A stretch of 64,000 nt of DNA from Deltaproteobacteria bacterium. Lineage in GTDB: Bacteria; Lernaellota; Lernaellaia; JACKCT01. The stretch lies in assembly GCA_027493875.1 (NCBI GenBank), contig JAOSJX010000023.1:310001-374000 (forward strand), in the 5' to 3' direction. Positions 19,502 to 29,693 of the stretch are shown here, piece by piece (position 1 is the first letter of the stretch; each line of letters opens with the position of its first letter). The translations under genes and the position numbers were made by a program. A model generated the notes under the pieces. The model saw only the letters and a program-made list of their open reading frames with translations, was not told the origin of the DNA and searched no databases.

Positions 19502-20306
19502 ATGATACCGGTAACTGAAAAAAAGCGATGGGCACGATTCGCGCCGGCGGTATTGGCGGCGGCCATTCTGAGCGTCGTTTCCGGCTGCGGCTACTACGTG
19601 ACGGTCGAGCGGGGCGATACGCTCTATTCCATCGCCGGCGACTACGACCTGACCGTCAACGACATGATCGAGGCCAATCCGGACGTTAAAAACCCGGATC
19701 GCATCTATGTCGGTCAAAAATTGCGCATCCCGCGCGAGAAATCACTCGCGGGCGCCCGGTCGAATCCTCCGGCGAAGGAGACGCGCGTCGCGTCCGCGTC
19801 GAATGACGTCACTCCTCGACCGGCGCCGCAAGAAGAGCGCGTCGAGCAGCGCGATCTGGTCGAAGCGCCGCCTCGGCCGGCGCCCGTCGCCGTTGCGACG
19901 CCGCCCGCCGGGCACGGCCAAACGGGCGATCGGTTCGTCTGGCCGGTCTCGGGAAAAATCATCGCGTATTTTCGGCAAGGGACCGGACGGCCGCATCAAC
20001 GAGGGCATTAATATCGCGGCGCCGGTGGGGCACAAAGTCGTGGCGGCGGCCGACGGCGAGGTCGTCGTTTCGGATGACCGCCTCAAGGGTTACGGCAACA
20101 TGATTGTCGTCAAGCACGCCGACAGCTATTTGACGATCTACGCGCACAACCGGCTCAACGTCGTGGCCAAGGGCGATAAGGTCCGCCGCGGGCAGGTGAT
20201 TGCCGAAGTGGGCGATACGGGGCGCGCCGATACGCCGCACTTGCATTTCGAAGTTCGAAAGAATATCAAGACAATCGATCCGCTCACGGTGCTGCCGAAA
20301 CCGTAA
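19502..20306 (+). CDS. nlpD: NlpD-like lipoprotein, LysM plus degenerate LytM/M23 domain (frameshifted)
   Basis: The signal peptide ends at a lipobox cysteine (SVVSGC). A LysM domain follows ([29 protein letters not shown]), then a Pro/Ala-rich linker, then a LytM domain with [20 protein letters not shown] and TPHLHFEVR. The first zinc-ligand motif, normally HxGxD, reads NEGIN, so His and Asp are both replaced by Asn. This is the state of catalytically dead LytM regulators such as E. coli NlpD and EnvC, which activate amidases. One frame change near 19978. About 268 residues. It follows surE-pcm, the usual nlpD location. Confidence 0.85.
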
Positions 20307-20349
20307 TTCGGCCGTTTCCGATTCACCGGCGCCCATCCGAGGAGATATG

Positions 20350-20877
20350 ATGGATACGCAGCAGCTTGCGGCCCTGATCCGCAACGTTCCCGATTTTCCG
20401 AAGGCCGGCATTCAATTCAAGGACATTTCGACGCTGCTCAAGGACGGGCCGGCGTTCCATTCGGTCGTCGAGCATTTGAAGGAGCGCTACGCGGATCGTG
20501 GCATCGAGAAAGTTGTCGGCGTGGAGGCCCGCGGGTTCATTTTCGGCGCCGCGCTCGCTTACGCGCTGGGCTGCGGATTCGTGCTCGTTCGGAAGCCCGG
20601 AAAACTGCCGGCGAAGACCAAGAGCATTTCCTACGAGCTGGAATACGGCACCGATTCTTTGGAAATTCATGAAGACGCCCTTTCGGCAAGGGAGAATGTT
20701 CTACTGGTCGACGACCTTCTCGCCACAGGTGGCACAATCGCGGCCGTTGCCAACATGGTTCAGCACACGGGCGCGGTCATTGCCGAATGCGCTTTTGTTG
20801 TGGAACTGGATTTCCTGAACGGACGAGAGCGCCTCTCCGGTACCGAAAGTTTTCAGCCTGATCCATTTCTAGATTGA
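20350..20877 (+). CDS. apt: Adenine phosphoribosyltransferase
   Basis: Intact 175-residue purine-salvage enzyme making AMP from adenine and PRPP. Key blocks are [40 protein letters not shown] and the PRPP-binding loop [13 protein letters not shown]. Two ATG codons are adjacent (20347 and 20350); I took the second because GGAG lies five bases upstream. It is the last gene of the plus-strand run before a convergent boundary. The 71 bases after it hold only a short palindrome, CATAAT-CTAT-ATTATG. Confidence 0.95.
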   Translation: MDTQQLAALIRNVPDFPKAGIQFKDISTLLKDGPAFHSVVEHLKERYADRGIEKVVGVEARGFIFGAALAYALGCGFVLVRKPGKLPAKTKSISYELEYGTDSLEIHEDALSARENVLLVDDLLATGGTIAAVANMVQHTGAVIAECAFVVELDFLNGRERLSGTESFQPDPFLD

Positions 20878-20948
20878 TGGAATTCGCCGCGGAGGAGGCA
20901 TTTCGCCCCAATAGGAAAGTGTCATAATCTATATTATGTCAAATATTA

Positions 20949-21659
20949 TCAGTCCTTTAAGACTTGAATCACCGAACCCACGGGCACCGAATGTACGCTG
21001 ATTTTTCGTTCCCCAACGTCAAAGGCCAACCCGGTCGAACCACCCCCATCCAGATTGAACGCAAATTCCGCGCGAACAGGTATCTCCAGCGCGACCGTCG
21101 TCATATCGGCGTACCGCGCGAGCACACCGTCCGTGACCAAGAAAAAGATTCGTCCCGCCTTGTCCCTTCCAACCACCGTGCGCCGGTGGCGCGTCGTCGA
21201 TTTTGACGCCACCGCGTGATTCTTGCGGACGAGCAACGGCCCGCATTTCACGGCTTGCTGAAACTGCTCCGCGGTGCTTAACGGCGCCTCATTGAGATTG
21301 CGCACTGCCGCTTTTCCGCCGCGGACGAAAAACAGCCCGTTGAACGGACTTTTCCGGTTCACGTTTTTAACGACACGCCCGTCGCTGACCAGCAAATCCG
21401 TCGGCTCGTAAGTTTCCGTCCAATAGCCGCCGTTAACGGTAAGGACCGCGCGTGGCTGCCGGCGGTGCGATTCCTGGACCGATGCCGGCGGATTTGTATA
21501 GACGACCTTGAATTCGAATTTATCGGGACTTAAGGCGACATGGTGAATGATGCCGCTTCCAAAATCGATGGCGTTGTACTCGAGATCGTCAGCGGCGAAA
21601 GCCGCCGTCGCTATCGCCACAAGAACGGCCGCGATCAGGCTACGGCGCAAAGACATCAT
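20949..21659 (-). CDS. Phosphodiester glycosidase (NAGPA/DUF2233) family, exported
   Basis: Intact 236-residue protein with a clear signal peptide (ending TAAFA). Family blocks are VLTVNGGYWTETYEPTDLLV, FQQAVKCGPLLV and LDGGGSTGLAFDV, the last being the most typical of the domain shared with human N-acetylglucosamine-1-phosphodiester alpha-N-acetylglucosaminidase. The natural substrate in bacteria is unknown, though an envelope glycan phosphodiester is reasonable. Its start overlaps the end of the upstream gene by 20 bases. Confidence 0.75.
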   Translation of the reverse strand: MMSLRRSLIAAVLVAIATAAFAADDLEYNAIDFGSGIIHHVALSPDKFEFKVVYTNPPASVQESHRRQPRAVLTVNGGYWTETYEPTDLLVSDGRVVKNVNRKSPFNGLFFVRGGKAAVRNLNEAPLSTAEQFQQAVKCGPLLVRKNHAVASKSTTRHRRTVVGRDKAGRIFFLVTDGVLARYADMTTVALEIPVRAEFAFNLDGGGSTGLAFDVGERKISVHSVPVGSVIQVLKD

Positions 21660-22469
21660 TCAACGCAACACCGCGCCGGTCGAAGGTCGACTCGCCGATC
21701 GTTCGAACCTCCGCACCGAACAGTTTTTTAAGGCGGGTGCGGATTTCCGCCGTATCGACGTCCTTCGGATGATCGCGAAATTCACCCATGACATACACCG
21801 CGTCCTCGCGGTTTTTTCGCGAGATGTCCTGATAAAGAATGTGTAGGAACTGGAGACCGCGAGCCTCATGAACCAATGCGGCCTCGGGACGATCCTCCAG
21901 ACGCTGCTCCATCAAATCGAGTTCGGCGAGCAAGTTGACGAGCGCGACTTCGCGTGCCAGAGCCAGCGCGCTGGCGGCCGATCCTTCGGCCAGCGCCGCC
22001 TCGCGGGTCTTCGCGAAGATGCCGCCGTCACCCACCCAGGCGTCCGCGCGTTCGAGCCATTCATCGAACGCGGCGAACGCTTCCACGAAACGGTCATGGC
22101 CGGCGGGCCAATCGGTGTGAAGATTCAGATACTCCCAGAACACCCGCGTGACGGTCAGCGCGGCGATCTGCGCGTTGATGATTGGAATACTGCCCTGTCC
22201 CGCGAGATCGAACGCCGCTGTTATTTTGTCGTCCATTTCGACATCGAGGGCCGTATCCACCCAACGCACCAACCGCCGGGGCCCTCGCGATAAGTCTTGT
22301 CCATGAGCGCGATATCCGGTTTGGGGCTCTCGGCGTAACGATGCAAGCGCGACGTTTCCGCGGCGAGCGAGGTCAGCTCATTCGGGGGAAAATCCGGATG
22401 GCGTCCGAAGAACACAAGCGCGGCGGCGAGCGGAATCAACACCGCGGCGATGACGGCGGGCTTTTTCAC
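21640..22469 (-). CDS. Hypothetical membrane-anchored or exported protein (frameshifted)
   Basis: GTG start at 22469, overlapping the cysE stop by one base (TGACC-GTG region). An N-terminal hydrophobic segment (PAVIAAVLIPLAAALVFFG) is followed by a mostly alpha-helical, acidic domain of about 240 residues (RFVEAFAAFDEWLERADAW, LVNLLAELDLMEQRLEDR). One frame change near 22285. No family recognised. Position suggests expression together with cysE and the glycosidase gene. Confidence 0.55.
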
Positions 22470-22471
22470 GG

Positions 22472-23477
22472 TCAGATGCTGTAATCCACAAATTCGACAC
22501 GCGCCGAGTTCTGGCGCAGGCGGACCTTGACCGGCTCGTTTTGCACCATCGCATAGGGCGGTACCGGAGTGCGTGATCCAGGTGTTGCCGCCGACGACGG
22601 CGCCCTGCCCGATGATCGTGTCCCCGCCGAGGATCGTGGCCTGAGCGTAAATCGTCACGTCGTCCTCGATCGTGGGATGGCGTTTGACGTCACGCATCAC
22701 CTTTCCGTTTTCATCGCGCGGCAAACGCATCGCACCGAGCGTGACGCCCTGGTAGATCTGCACGTTTTTCCCGATCACCGTCGTTTCGCCGATGACAACG
22801 CCGGTCCCGTGGTCGATGAAAAACCCGGAACCGATTTTCGCGCCCGGATGGATGTCGATGCCGGTTTCGCGGTGCGCGTACTCCGTCATCATCCGCGGAA
22901 TGATCGGGACGTTCAGTTCGTGCAACAAATGCGCGACGCGGTAGATGGTCACCGCCCGCAGCCCCGGATAGCAAAAAATAATTTCATCCTTGCTTTTGGC
23001 CGCCGGATCCCCGTCAAACGCCGCCTGGACGTCGGTCGCCAGAATGCGGCGCAAGCCCGGCAGCCGCTCAAGAAACAAAACCGCCACGCCGCGGCCGTGC
23101 TGATCGCAATCGACGCACTGATCCATCGCCGGCTTCCCGCGGCAATCGTTGCGAAGCGCGCGGGAAATTTGAACGGAGAGGTCCTCGTAGACGCGGATCG
23201 CCACCTCTCCCACGAAAAAGATGAGATTGTGGCGCTCGATTTGATTGCGCCCGTGGTATCCGGGGAAAAGCAGCGATTCCAATTCGGATAAAACGCGGAC
23301 GACGCTCGGCTCGTCCGGCATGGGCGATTGGTCCAGATGCGCCATATGGTCGCCGTCGGCAAAGCTATGGACGATCGCTTCGGTCAGACGGGGAATTTCA
23401 CGCCGCGCGTCGAGGTCCCCCGTATGCGCGGCCTGGCATTGCTGGAGCGGATTCGGTTTTTTTCCGGTTTGGCTCAC
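22472..23477 (-). CDS. cysE: Serine O-acetyltransferase (frameshifted)
   Basis: First step of cysteine synthesis, making O-acetylserine from serine and acetyl-CoA. AGGAGGT sits eight bases before GTG 23477. An N-terminal helical domain of about 160 residues is followed by the left-handed beta-helix: PRMMTEYAHRETGIDIHPGA, IDHGTGVVIGETTVIG, IYQGVTLGA. The conserved histidines are in YAHRETGIDIHPG and IDHGTG. One frame change near 22555; the repaired C-terminus ends VEFVDYSI. About 335 residues, the longer EpsC-like type. Confidence 0.9.
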
Positions 23478-23585
23478 GGTCCAAACCTCCTGTGATTTCA
23501 CGTTCCTGAGCCCGGTTATACATCAAAACGGCCTGCTTGGGGACTCCGCCGCCGCGAAGCTTCTCCGGTTGCGTTGGCCGCCTCG

Positions 23586-24572
23586 CTAAACGGCGGCCGT
23601 CTCGAGACCGTCCCGGCCGAATTTGGCGGCCAGCTTTTCCACGAGCTTCACCGGGTCGTCGGCGCCCCGCTCGACCACCACGATGTGGCGATCGAACAGC
23701 CTTGCGCGTGGTTCGCCGAGAGCACGATCCACGGCCGCCGCCAGATTTTCCGCCGTCGGCCATCCCGACGTCTCGCGATTCCCAACCATGACGACCTGAT
23801 CGCCGCCGTCGACGAGGACCATCACGAAGGCGTGCCCGAGATGCCGGAAAACCAATCCGCAAAGATTTCTCATATAGGGGAATCGCGCCGCCGGAAGAGC
23901 CACCACGCACGCCGTTTGTTTTACGCGGGCGATCGAGAATTCGAAAATCGAGATTGTTTGATCTCGCCGACGAAACCGTCGAAAAGGGCCCTCCCCTCGC
24001 CGACCGCGGCGGCGTTCGGGCCCGCCGCCCTCCCCCTCATAAAGCGGCGCAAACGCATGGCGAATTCCGTAGAGATCGCGGCGCACCGCGAGGGAAACAT
24101 GGAACCAGTTCCGCCAAACGTCGTCCGGCGGTTCGATCCCCGACGCCAAGGACGCCGCGGCCTCGCGCGCGATTTCGTCCTCAACGCCGAGCACATCGAT
24201 CAGAAGGGACGCGGTGTCCGACCGCACGGGTTGCGCGTGGAGCACCGTTCCCGTGCGGGCGACGCGGTCAAAGGCCTCCTCCGGCCAATAGTGGTGTGTG
24301 TACCACGTGGTCGTCGCCGGGCCATCAGTCCGAAGGTGCGCGTCCAATCCATCTTGGTACGCGAATCCGGCGAGGTGCAAATGCGTTTCCTTGAGACTGT
24401 TCGTCAGCACGGGATAGGCGAAGATATCCCCCGGCGAAAACTCCGGGAGAAAAATCGTCGTCCGGACGTCCTTGAGAACACGGTTGAGGACCACGGCGCA
24501 GGCCATGCCGTCGTCCGTGGCCGGACAAACGACAAGGGGTTGCAGCGTTCGGACGGGGATAAGCGCGGTCAT
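23586..24572 (-). CDS. Possible DHH-superfamily phosphoesterase (frameshifted)
   Basis: About 328 residues. The N-terminus (VVCPATDDGMACAVVL) resembles the first metal motif of DHH proteins, and TTTWYTHHYW could be the DHH motif itself. The C-terminal third (FRHLGHAFVMVLVDGGDQ, VGNRETSGWPTAENLAAAVD) recalls a DHHA1-like substrate domain. The middle (24000-24080) is Arg/Gly-rich in this frame and reads better in another, so two compensating frame errors are likely. The start overlaps the mpl stop (ATGA). Family assignment is tentative because the motifs are imperfect. Confidence 0.45.
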   Translation of the reverse strand: MTALIPVRTLQPLVVCPATDDGMACAVVLNRVLKDVRTTIFLPEFSPGDIFAYPVLTNSLKETHLHLAGFAYQDGLDAHLRTDGPATTTWYTHHYWPEEAFDRVARTGTVLHAQPVRSDTASLLIDVLGVEDEIAREAAASLASGIEPPDDVWRNWFHVSLAVRRDLYGIRHAFAPLYEGEGGGPERRRGRRGEGPFRRFRRRDQTISIFEFSIARVKQTACVVALPAARFPYMRNLCGLVFRHLGHAFVMVLVDGGDQVVMVGNRETSGWPTAENLAAAVDRALGEPRARLFDRHIVVVERGADDPVKLVEKLAAKFGRDGLETAAV

Positions 24573-25977
24573 ACTCGTCCTTCCCTTTCCCGAAGCGCGT
24601 CGAGCAAGCGGCCGTGCATGCCGCCGAATCCTCCGTTGCTCAACAAGACCGCCACGTCATTAGGACGCAACCTCTCGAGCGCCGCGGCGAGCGTCGCGTC
24701 GTAGGATTCGGCGTAGGTGGACGGGGTCCCGCGATCCGCAACGTCATTCGCCAATCGATGCGGATCGAACCGCTCGTCCCCGGGGATCTGATCCAAGCCG
24801 AAGACGGGCGCAATGACAAGCTCCGCGGCATCGCCGAAGACCTCGGCATAGCGGTTCTGGAAAAATTTTCGCCGCGTCGTGTTCGTTCGCGGTTCGAAGA
24901 GCACGACGAGACGCCGCCCGCTCCATGTCTTCGCCAACGCCGCGAGGGTCTCGGCAACCGCGGTGGGATGATGCGCGAAATCATCGATGATCGTCACGCC
25001 GCCCGCCTCGCCGAAAACTTGTTGGCGGCGAAAAACACCGCGGAATTGCGACACCGCGCCCGTGAACGCCTCGTCCGTAACCCCGAGATCGCGCGCGAGA
25101 GCGTAGGCCGCGAGAATATTCTTAAGATTGTGCTGGCCGACCAATCCTGTTTCGACGGTCATTCCCGGCTTACCCTCAACCGTCAATGTAAAACGCATGC
25201 GCCGGTCCTCGACGATAACGTCCGCGGCGCCGATATTCGCGTCCCGATCCACGGCGAAACTGACGATCCGGCAAGACGCCGACGACAGGAGTTCGCGCAC
25301 CGTTTCGCAGTCGGTGCCCGCGACAAGCAGCCCGTCGTCCGGGAAGCTCGGTCACGAGCGTGCGAAAGGCCGTTTTGACGGCCGCGAAATCAGGGTAGAT
25401 GTCCGCATGGTCGAATTCCACGTTCGCGAGAACGGCTTTCTTCGGATGATAACGAAGAAACTTCGGAACCTTGTCGAAATAAGCCGTGTCGTATTCGTCG
25501 CCTTCGATCACGAAATGCCGCCCTTGCCCCAGCCGCCAGGACGAATCGAAATCCGCCATGATACCGCCGACCAAAACGCTCGGATCGAAGCCGGCCTCGG
25601 TGAGAACGAATGCCAGGATGGAGGTGGTGGTCGTCTTTGCCATGCGTGCCGGTGACGGCGACCACCTCGCGTCCGGGAAAGAACAGACGTTCAAGCGCTC
25701 CCGGCATGCTGACGTAGTCGAGTCCGCGATTCATGACCTCGCGCGCCTCCGGATTGTCCCGCCGGACGGCGTTGCCGACGACGACGAGATCGGGGGATGC
25801 GTCGAGATGCTCGGCGTGAAATCCTTCCAAAACACGAACACCCCATTGCGCGAGATAGTCCGACATCGGCGGATAGATATTCTGGTCGCTCCCGAGCACC
25901 TCGTGGCCCGCGGCCTTGAGAAGTCCGGCGAGCGACCCCATCCCCATTCCGCAGATCGCGATTCCGTAGACGCGCAA
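24569..25977 (-). CDS. mpl: UDP-N-acetylmuramate:murein tripeptide ligase Mpl (frameshifted)
   Basis: Mur-ligase family enzyme that reattaches recovered L-Ala-gamma-D-Glu-meso-DAP to UDP-MurNAc. Motifs are GIAICGMGMGSLAGLLKAAG, GSDQNIYPPMSDYL, VVGNAVRRDNPE, the P-loop VTGTHGK, VIEGDEYDTAYFDKVPKF, NVEFDHADIYPD and DDFAHHPTAVAETL. The IYPPMS and EYDTAYFD blocks fit Mpl better than MurC. Frame changes lie near 25637 (an extra A in AAA; the repaired text is GKTTTT) and 25340. TTG 25977 puts the N-terminus at the normal place; an upstream ATG at 26034 would overlap the previous gene. Confidence 0.85.
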
Positions 25978-25985
25978 GGGATGGC

Positions 25986-27068
25986 CTATGACGAGAACGC
26001 CCGGGCTGCGGCGTCGATGATGCGCGGCCGCCACAACCGAAGGCGGTCGTTTTCACGCGAGGGATGGACGCGGTTCGTCAGGAGAACGACGATAAGATCC
26101 TTATCCGGATCAACCCATAATCCCGTGCCGGTAAAAGCCCCAATGACCGAAACTATTCGGTCCGAAATTTTCCGGAAGCAATGAGCCGGAAGCCGATTTT
26201 CCGTCGAAGCCGAGGCCGAAGGAGTTGTCGGAATCCGGGCGAAATTTGGTCGTAAATTTCAGCGCCATCTCCTTGTCGAAAACCTGCCCTTCCCCCTTTC
26301 GGGCGTCGATCATTTCCCGCGCGAACGTCAACAGGACGCGGGCGTTGCCGAACAGGCCCGCCTGGCCCAGGACGCCGCCGGCCGCAAACGTATTCTCGTC
26401 ATCCACTTCGCCGACGAGCATGCGGCCGCGCCAACCGCACTCCTCGGTCGGCGCACAAGTGCGATCGGGCAAAATTTTCCGACGGGAGAAACGCCACATC
26501 GCGCATTCCAAGCGGCTCAAATACGAGCCGCGTGGCAAGTTGATCCAATCGGTCGCCGCCGATCCGCTCGAGAACGAATCCCAACGTCATGATGTCGAGA
26601 TCCGAGTAAATCGCCCTCGAACCGGGATCGTATTCGCGGCGGCATTGTACAAGCCGCCCAAACAGTTCGCCGCGTCCCCGCTCCGTCCCAACGTCCGAGG
26701 GCTCCAGATCGCGGAACAACGGCTTCCACGCCGGGTAACCGGCTTCGTGCGCGAGAAGCTGCGCCACGGTCGCCCGGGCCAGCGTTTCGTCGGCGATTTC
26801 CTCAAGATATTCGCCGGCGGGCGCGTCCAGGCGAAGCTCGCCGTTTTGCGCGAACACCATGGCAAGTGACGCGGTGGCGAGAATTTTCGTCAGGCTCGCA
26901 AGATCGTAGAGCACCGTCTCATCGACAAGTTTGTTCTGCTTATCGTACGTAAGCGCGCCGAAACACGTGACGGCCTGTTCGTCTCCGACGGCGACAGCCA
27001 GTTGCCCGCCGGGAAACGCATGGTCCGCGATGGCGTCGGCCGCCAGACGTTCCCGCGCGGTTCAACAT
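25986..27068 (-). CDS. Serine hydrolase, beta-lactamase/PBP-like fold (frameshifted)
   Basis: Class C beta-lactamase-like hydrolase of about 360 residues. The nucleophile motif is SLTK, the second motif YSD, and the third HWG at the C-terminus ([15 protein letters not shown] after removing one T from TTTT near 26135). The N-terminus reads [15 protein letters not shown] once an extra C after the ATG is removed. The ATG at 27068 overlaps the ldcA stop. Further breaks lie near 26470. No signal peptide is seen, suggesting a cytoplasmic role. Between ldcA and mpl, a muropeptide or peptide substrate is likely, by context only. Confidence 0.75.
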
Positions 27069-27981
27069 ACCGGAGATTCCAAAAGTTCGAGGGTTCCCGG
27101 TGGGTGTCGAGTACCGCGCGCGTTCCCACCGGAAGGGCGACGTTTTCCCGGCCGTGTCCGGACCGGCGCTCCCGTCGCGAACGGGCACGAGATACCACGC
27201 GCGAAATCCTTTGCCACGGCATCGTATTCGGAGGCGTCGAGACCGTCAGAAGTGCCCGAAAACGACCCCCCGCCGCGCGGTCGAAGACCCCGGCGAGCCG
27301 AAGCGTTGTCAGCATCCGATCGATGCGGTAGGCCGATTCGCCGACATCCTCCAGAACAAGCAGGCGCTCATCGAATCGCGGCGCACGGCCGGCCGCCAGC
27401 AAGTGCGTTATCAGCGTGAGATTACCCCGGTAGTAAAAGCCCGCCGCCCGGCCGCCCACGCGGCCGCGCAAACGAAACGACGGCACACGGCCGGGAGCGC
27501 CGGCGGAAAAAATCAGTCGGCGCAACCATCGTTCGCGGGCCGGCCGAATTTCCGTCAGTTGCTTGGACGCCACCATCGGTCCATGAATACCGCAGAGGGC
27601 CGACCGACGAAACAAATCCCAAAGCAGCGCCGTGTTGTCGGAAAAGCCGAGGACAAGTTTCGGCCCGGAACGCAGGCGCCGTAAATCGAACTTCGAGAGA
27701 AGGCGCATACTGCCGTATCCGCCGCGCGCGCAAAAAATCGCGCGGCTGCTTTTGTCGGCGAGCGCTTCGTGCAATTCGCGGAGGCGGCGTTCGTCGGTCC
27801 CCGCCAGGTAGCCCTCTTTCGCGAAAATATCGGCCGCCCAGACCGGCTCCAGGCCCCAATCCCTCAGGCGCTGGATTCCCGCCTCGAAAAGATCACGCGA
27901 AAACGGTCCGGCCGGCGCCACGACGCGGACGCGGTCGCCCTTCCTGAGAGCCGGGGCTTTCAGGGCCGTTCCCCGGACCAC
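27062..27981 (-). CDS. ldcA: LD-carboxypeptidase, peptidase family S66 (frameshifted)
   Basis: Cytoplasmic murein tetrapeptide carboxypeptidase that removes terminal D-Ala from recovered muropeptides. Motifs are VRVVAPAGPF, the nucleophile motif FCARGGYGSMRLL, LVLGFSDNTALLW and HGPMVASKQLT. The C-terminal block GHGRENVALPVGTRAVLD contains the catalytic His. Adding a G at the GGG near 27096 gives the natural end [14 protein letters not shown] and stop 27062. Another break lies near 27235. GTG start at 27981. About 306 residues, normal for the family. Confidence 0.85.
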
Positions 27982-27997
27982 GAGGCGCGAGGGGACG

Positions 27998-28270
27998 TCA
28001 CGACCCTTCTTTGCCCGCGTCGCTCCGACGCTGCCCGGAGCTTTCCGCGGCGAGAATACGGTCGATTTCGACGATCATCGCCGGGACAGCCGCATCCGCT
28101 TCAGGCCGTGCCGCATAGCCCTCAAGTTCTTTCTTCAGCAAGATGAGGTCGTTGTCGTCAAGGGATTTGATGGCATCATGAAAACGCCGGTCATTGTGCG
28201 CTCGGATCATTTCCGCAAGATTAAAAAGCCCATTTTCTTCCTCCGACGGCAAATTCAATTGACGTCCCAA
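27998..28270 (-). CDS. Hypothetical protein, 90 residues
   Basis: Small acidic, helical protein (AEMIRAHNDRRFHDAIKSLD, DNDLILLKKELEGYAA). TTG start at 28270 by reading; internal TTG codons are alternatives. Located 16 bases before ldcA on the same strand, so it may be the first gene of the muropeptide-recycling unit. No family recognised. Confidence 0.45.
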   Translation of the reverse strand: MGRQLNLPSEEENGLFNLAEMIRAHNDRRFHDAIKSLDDNDLILLKKELEGYAARPEADAAVPAMIVEIDRILAAESSGQRRSDAGKEGS

Positions 28271-28314
28271 CGTATCCCGGCAGTTTACGAGAGGTTGGTG
28301 CCGCGTTCAATTGT

Positions 28315-28343
28315 TTGACGGCTTTTTTAGAGGCGCCTAGGCT
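28315..28343 (+). promoter_or_regulatory. Candidate sigma70 promoter before an orphan lipoprotein gene
   Basis: TTGACG (28315-28320), a 17-base spacer, then TAGGCT (28338-28343). The expected start of transcription (about 28350) is next to the ATG at 28352 and there is no Shine-Dalgarno sequence, so the mRNA may be leaderless. Confidence 0.4.
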
Positions 28344-28351
28344 GTTTTTCG

Positions 28352-29693
28352 ATGAAAAAACGTCGCCTTGGGAATTTCCTGACAACCTTTATTTTGACGT
28401 TCGTCTTGCTTTTGTCGGCCTGCCCCTCACGCCGCGATGACGCCGACGCTCTACGCATCGACGCGCGGCGGTCAACGTTTGTTCCCAAACGGCGGGCGGT
28501 CCACGGTTATCCCGGTTCGGAAAACGAAATACGCGTCGTACTTCGCGATGCCGCCGGAGAGCGCCTTCACGTCGACGCGCCGGTTCGTCTCGGTTGCCAA
28601 GGAGCGGTGCCTCGACGGCGAACAGAGACCGCGACGCGAGGCGCCTATCGCTTTGTTGTCGATCCGGCTCTCGGGGAGTCCTCCGCGTTATGCGCCGTCA
28701 GCGTCGGTAAAAGGCTTTTGCACCGGCCGATACGCTTCGAAATCGTCGAACCCTGCCCAAGCGCAAAAGCGTCCGGGAACGCGCTTCGGCACGGCGCCTG
28801 GCGGGAAAGTACGCGCCCGTTTTTATCAGGATACGGGCCGCGCGCCCAAAGCGGATTTTTTTCACCGCGGTCGATTTCGACGAGAACTCCGACCCGCGCG
28901 ATAATCCCGACAACATCTATTCCTACCCGTTGATCGGCGCGGTGTATTACTCCGTCGTCGAGACGGCTACGCATGCATTCGTGGTCTACTCCGTTTTTCA
29001 TCCGGTGAATTACGGCTTGTTCATCGACGATTCCCTTGAGGCGGTGGACAACGACATGACCGGACTCATGGTCGTCGTCGACAAACACCGGCCCGACGCG
29101 CCGCCGCTTCTCGTCGAAACCTACGCCAACGGCCAGTTCCTCCACTACACGTCCGATCCCGAGGTCCGCCACGGCTCGGAACGCATCGATGGCGACCTTC
29201 TCGCAGAGGACAACACGCACCCGCGCGTGTTTATCGAGGCCGGACGGCATGGATGTCTCGTCACGTCAGACTACGTCATCGGCGAGTACGTGGGACAACC
29301 GGATCAGGATTTTCTCGGCGGGTCGGGGCTGGTCTATCGCTTTTCGCGAGCATCCGGCGGAACCGGAGCACGGTAATGACCGCGATGCCGGTTACCGCCT
29401 GATTCCCCTCTTGGAATCGCTCTGGAAGTTACAGGGGGACGTCGGTAACACCGGCATGTTCACGCGCGAATTCAGGATGGATACCGGATGCGCCTATCCG
29501 TTACACTTCGACGCCGTGAAACCGATGCGCCGTGGTGGAAAACCGCCGTGGGCTTGGGATGATATCGACGACGAAGGATTCAAGATCGGCGAATGGTTTT
29601 TTCTGGCCGGCGACCGTCATCGCGGGCCACTTGTCAATGCCGCAACCGTTTGAAACCGCGTATACGTACAATCCCTATCTTGGCATCGACTAG
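28352..29693 (+). CDS. Orphan lipoprotein of unknown function (frameshifted)
   Basis: Signal peptide with lipobox (TFVLLLSAC) followed by a Ser/Arg-rich stretch. A beta-rich N-terminal region (ENEIRVVLRDAAGERLHVDA) comes next. A larger C-terminal region has IGAVYYSVVETATHAFVVYS, VFHPVNYGLFIDD, NDMTGLMVVVDKHRPDA and EDNTHPRVFIEAGRHGC. It ends FETAYTYNPYLGID. Breaks lie near 28760, 28860-28925, 29350 and 29620. About 446 residues after repair. I recognise no family. It is the only plus-strand gene between two long minus-strand runs, and its stop overlaps that of apgM. Confidence 0.6.
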
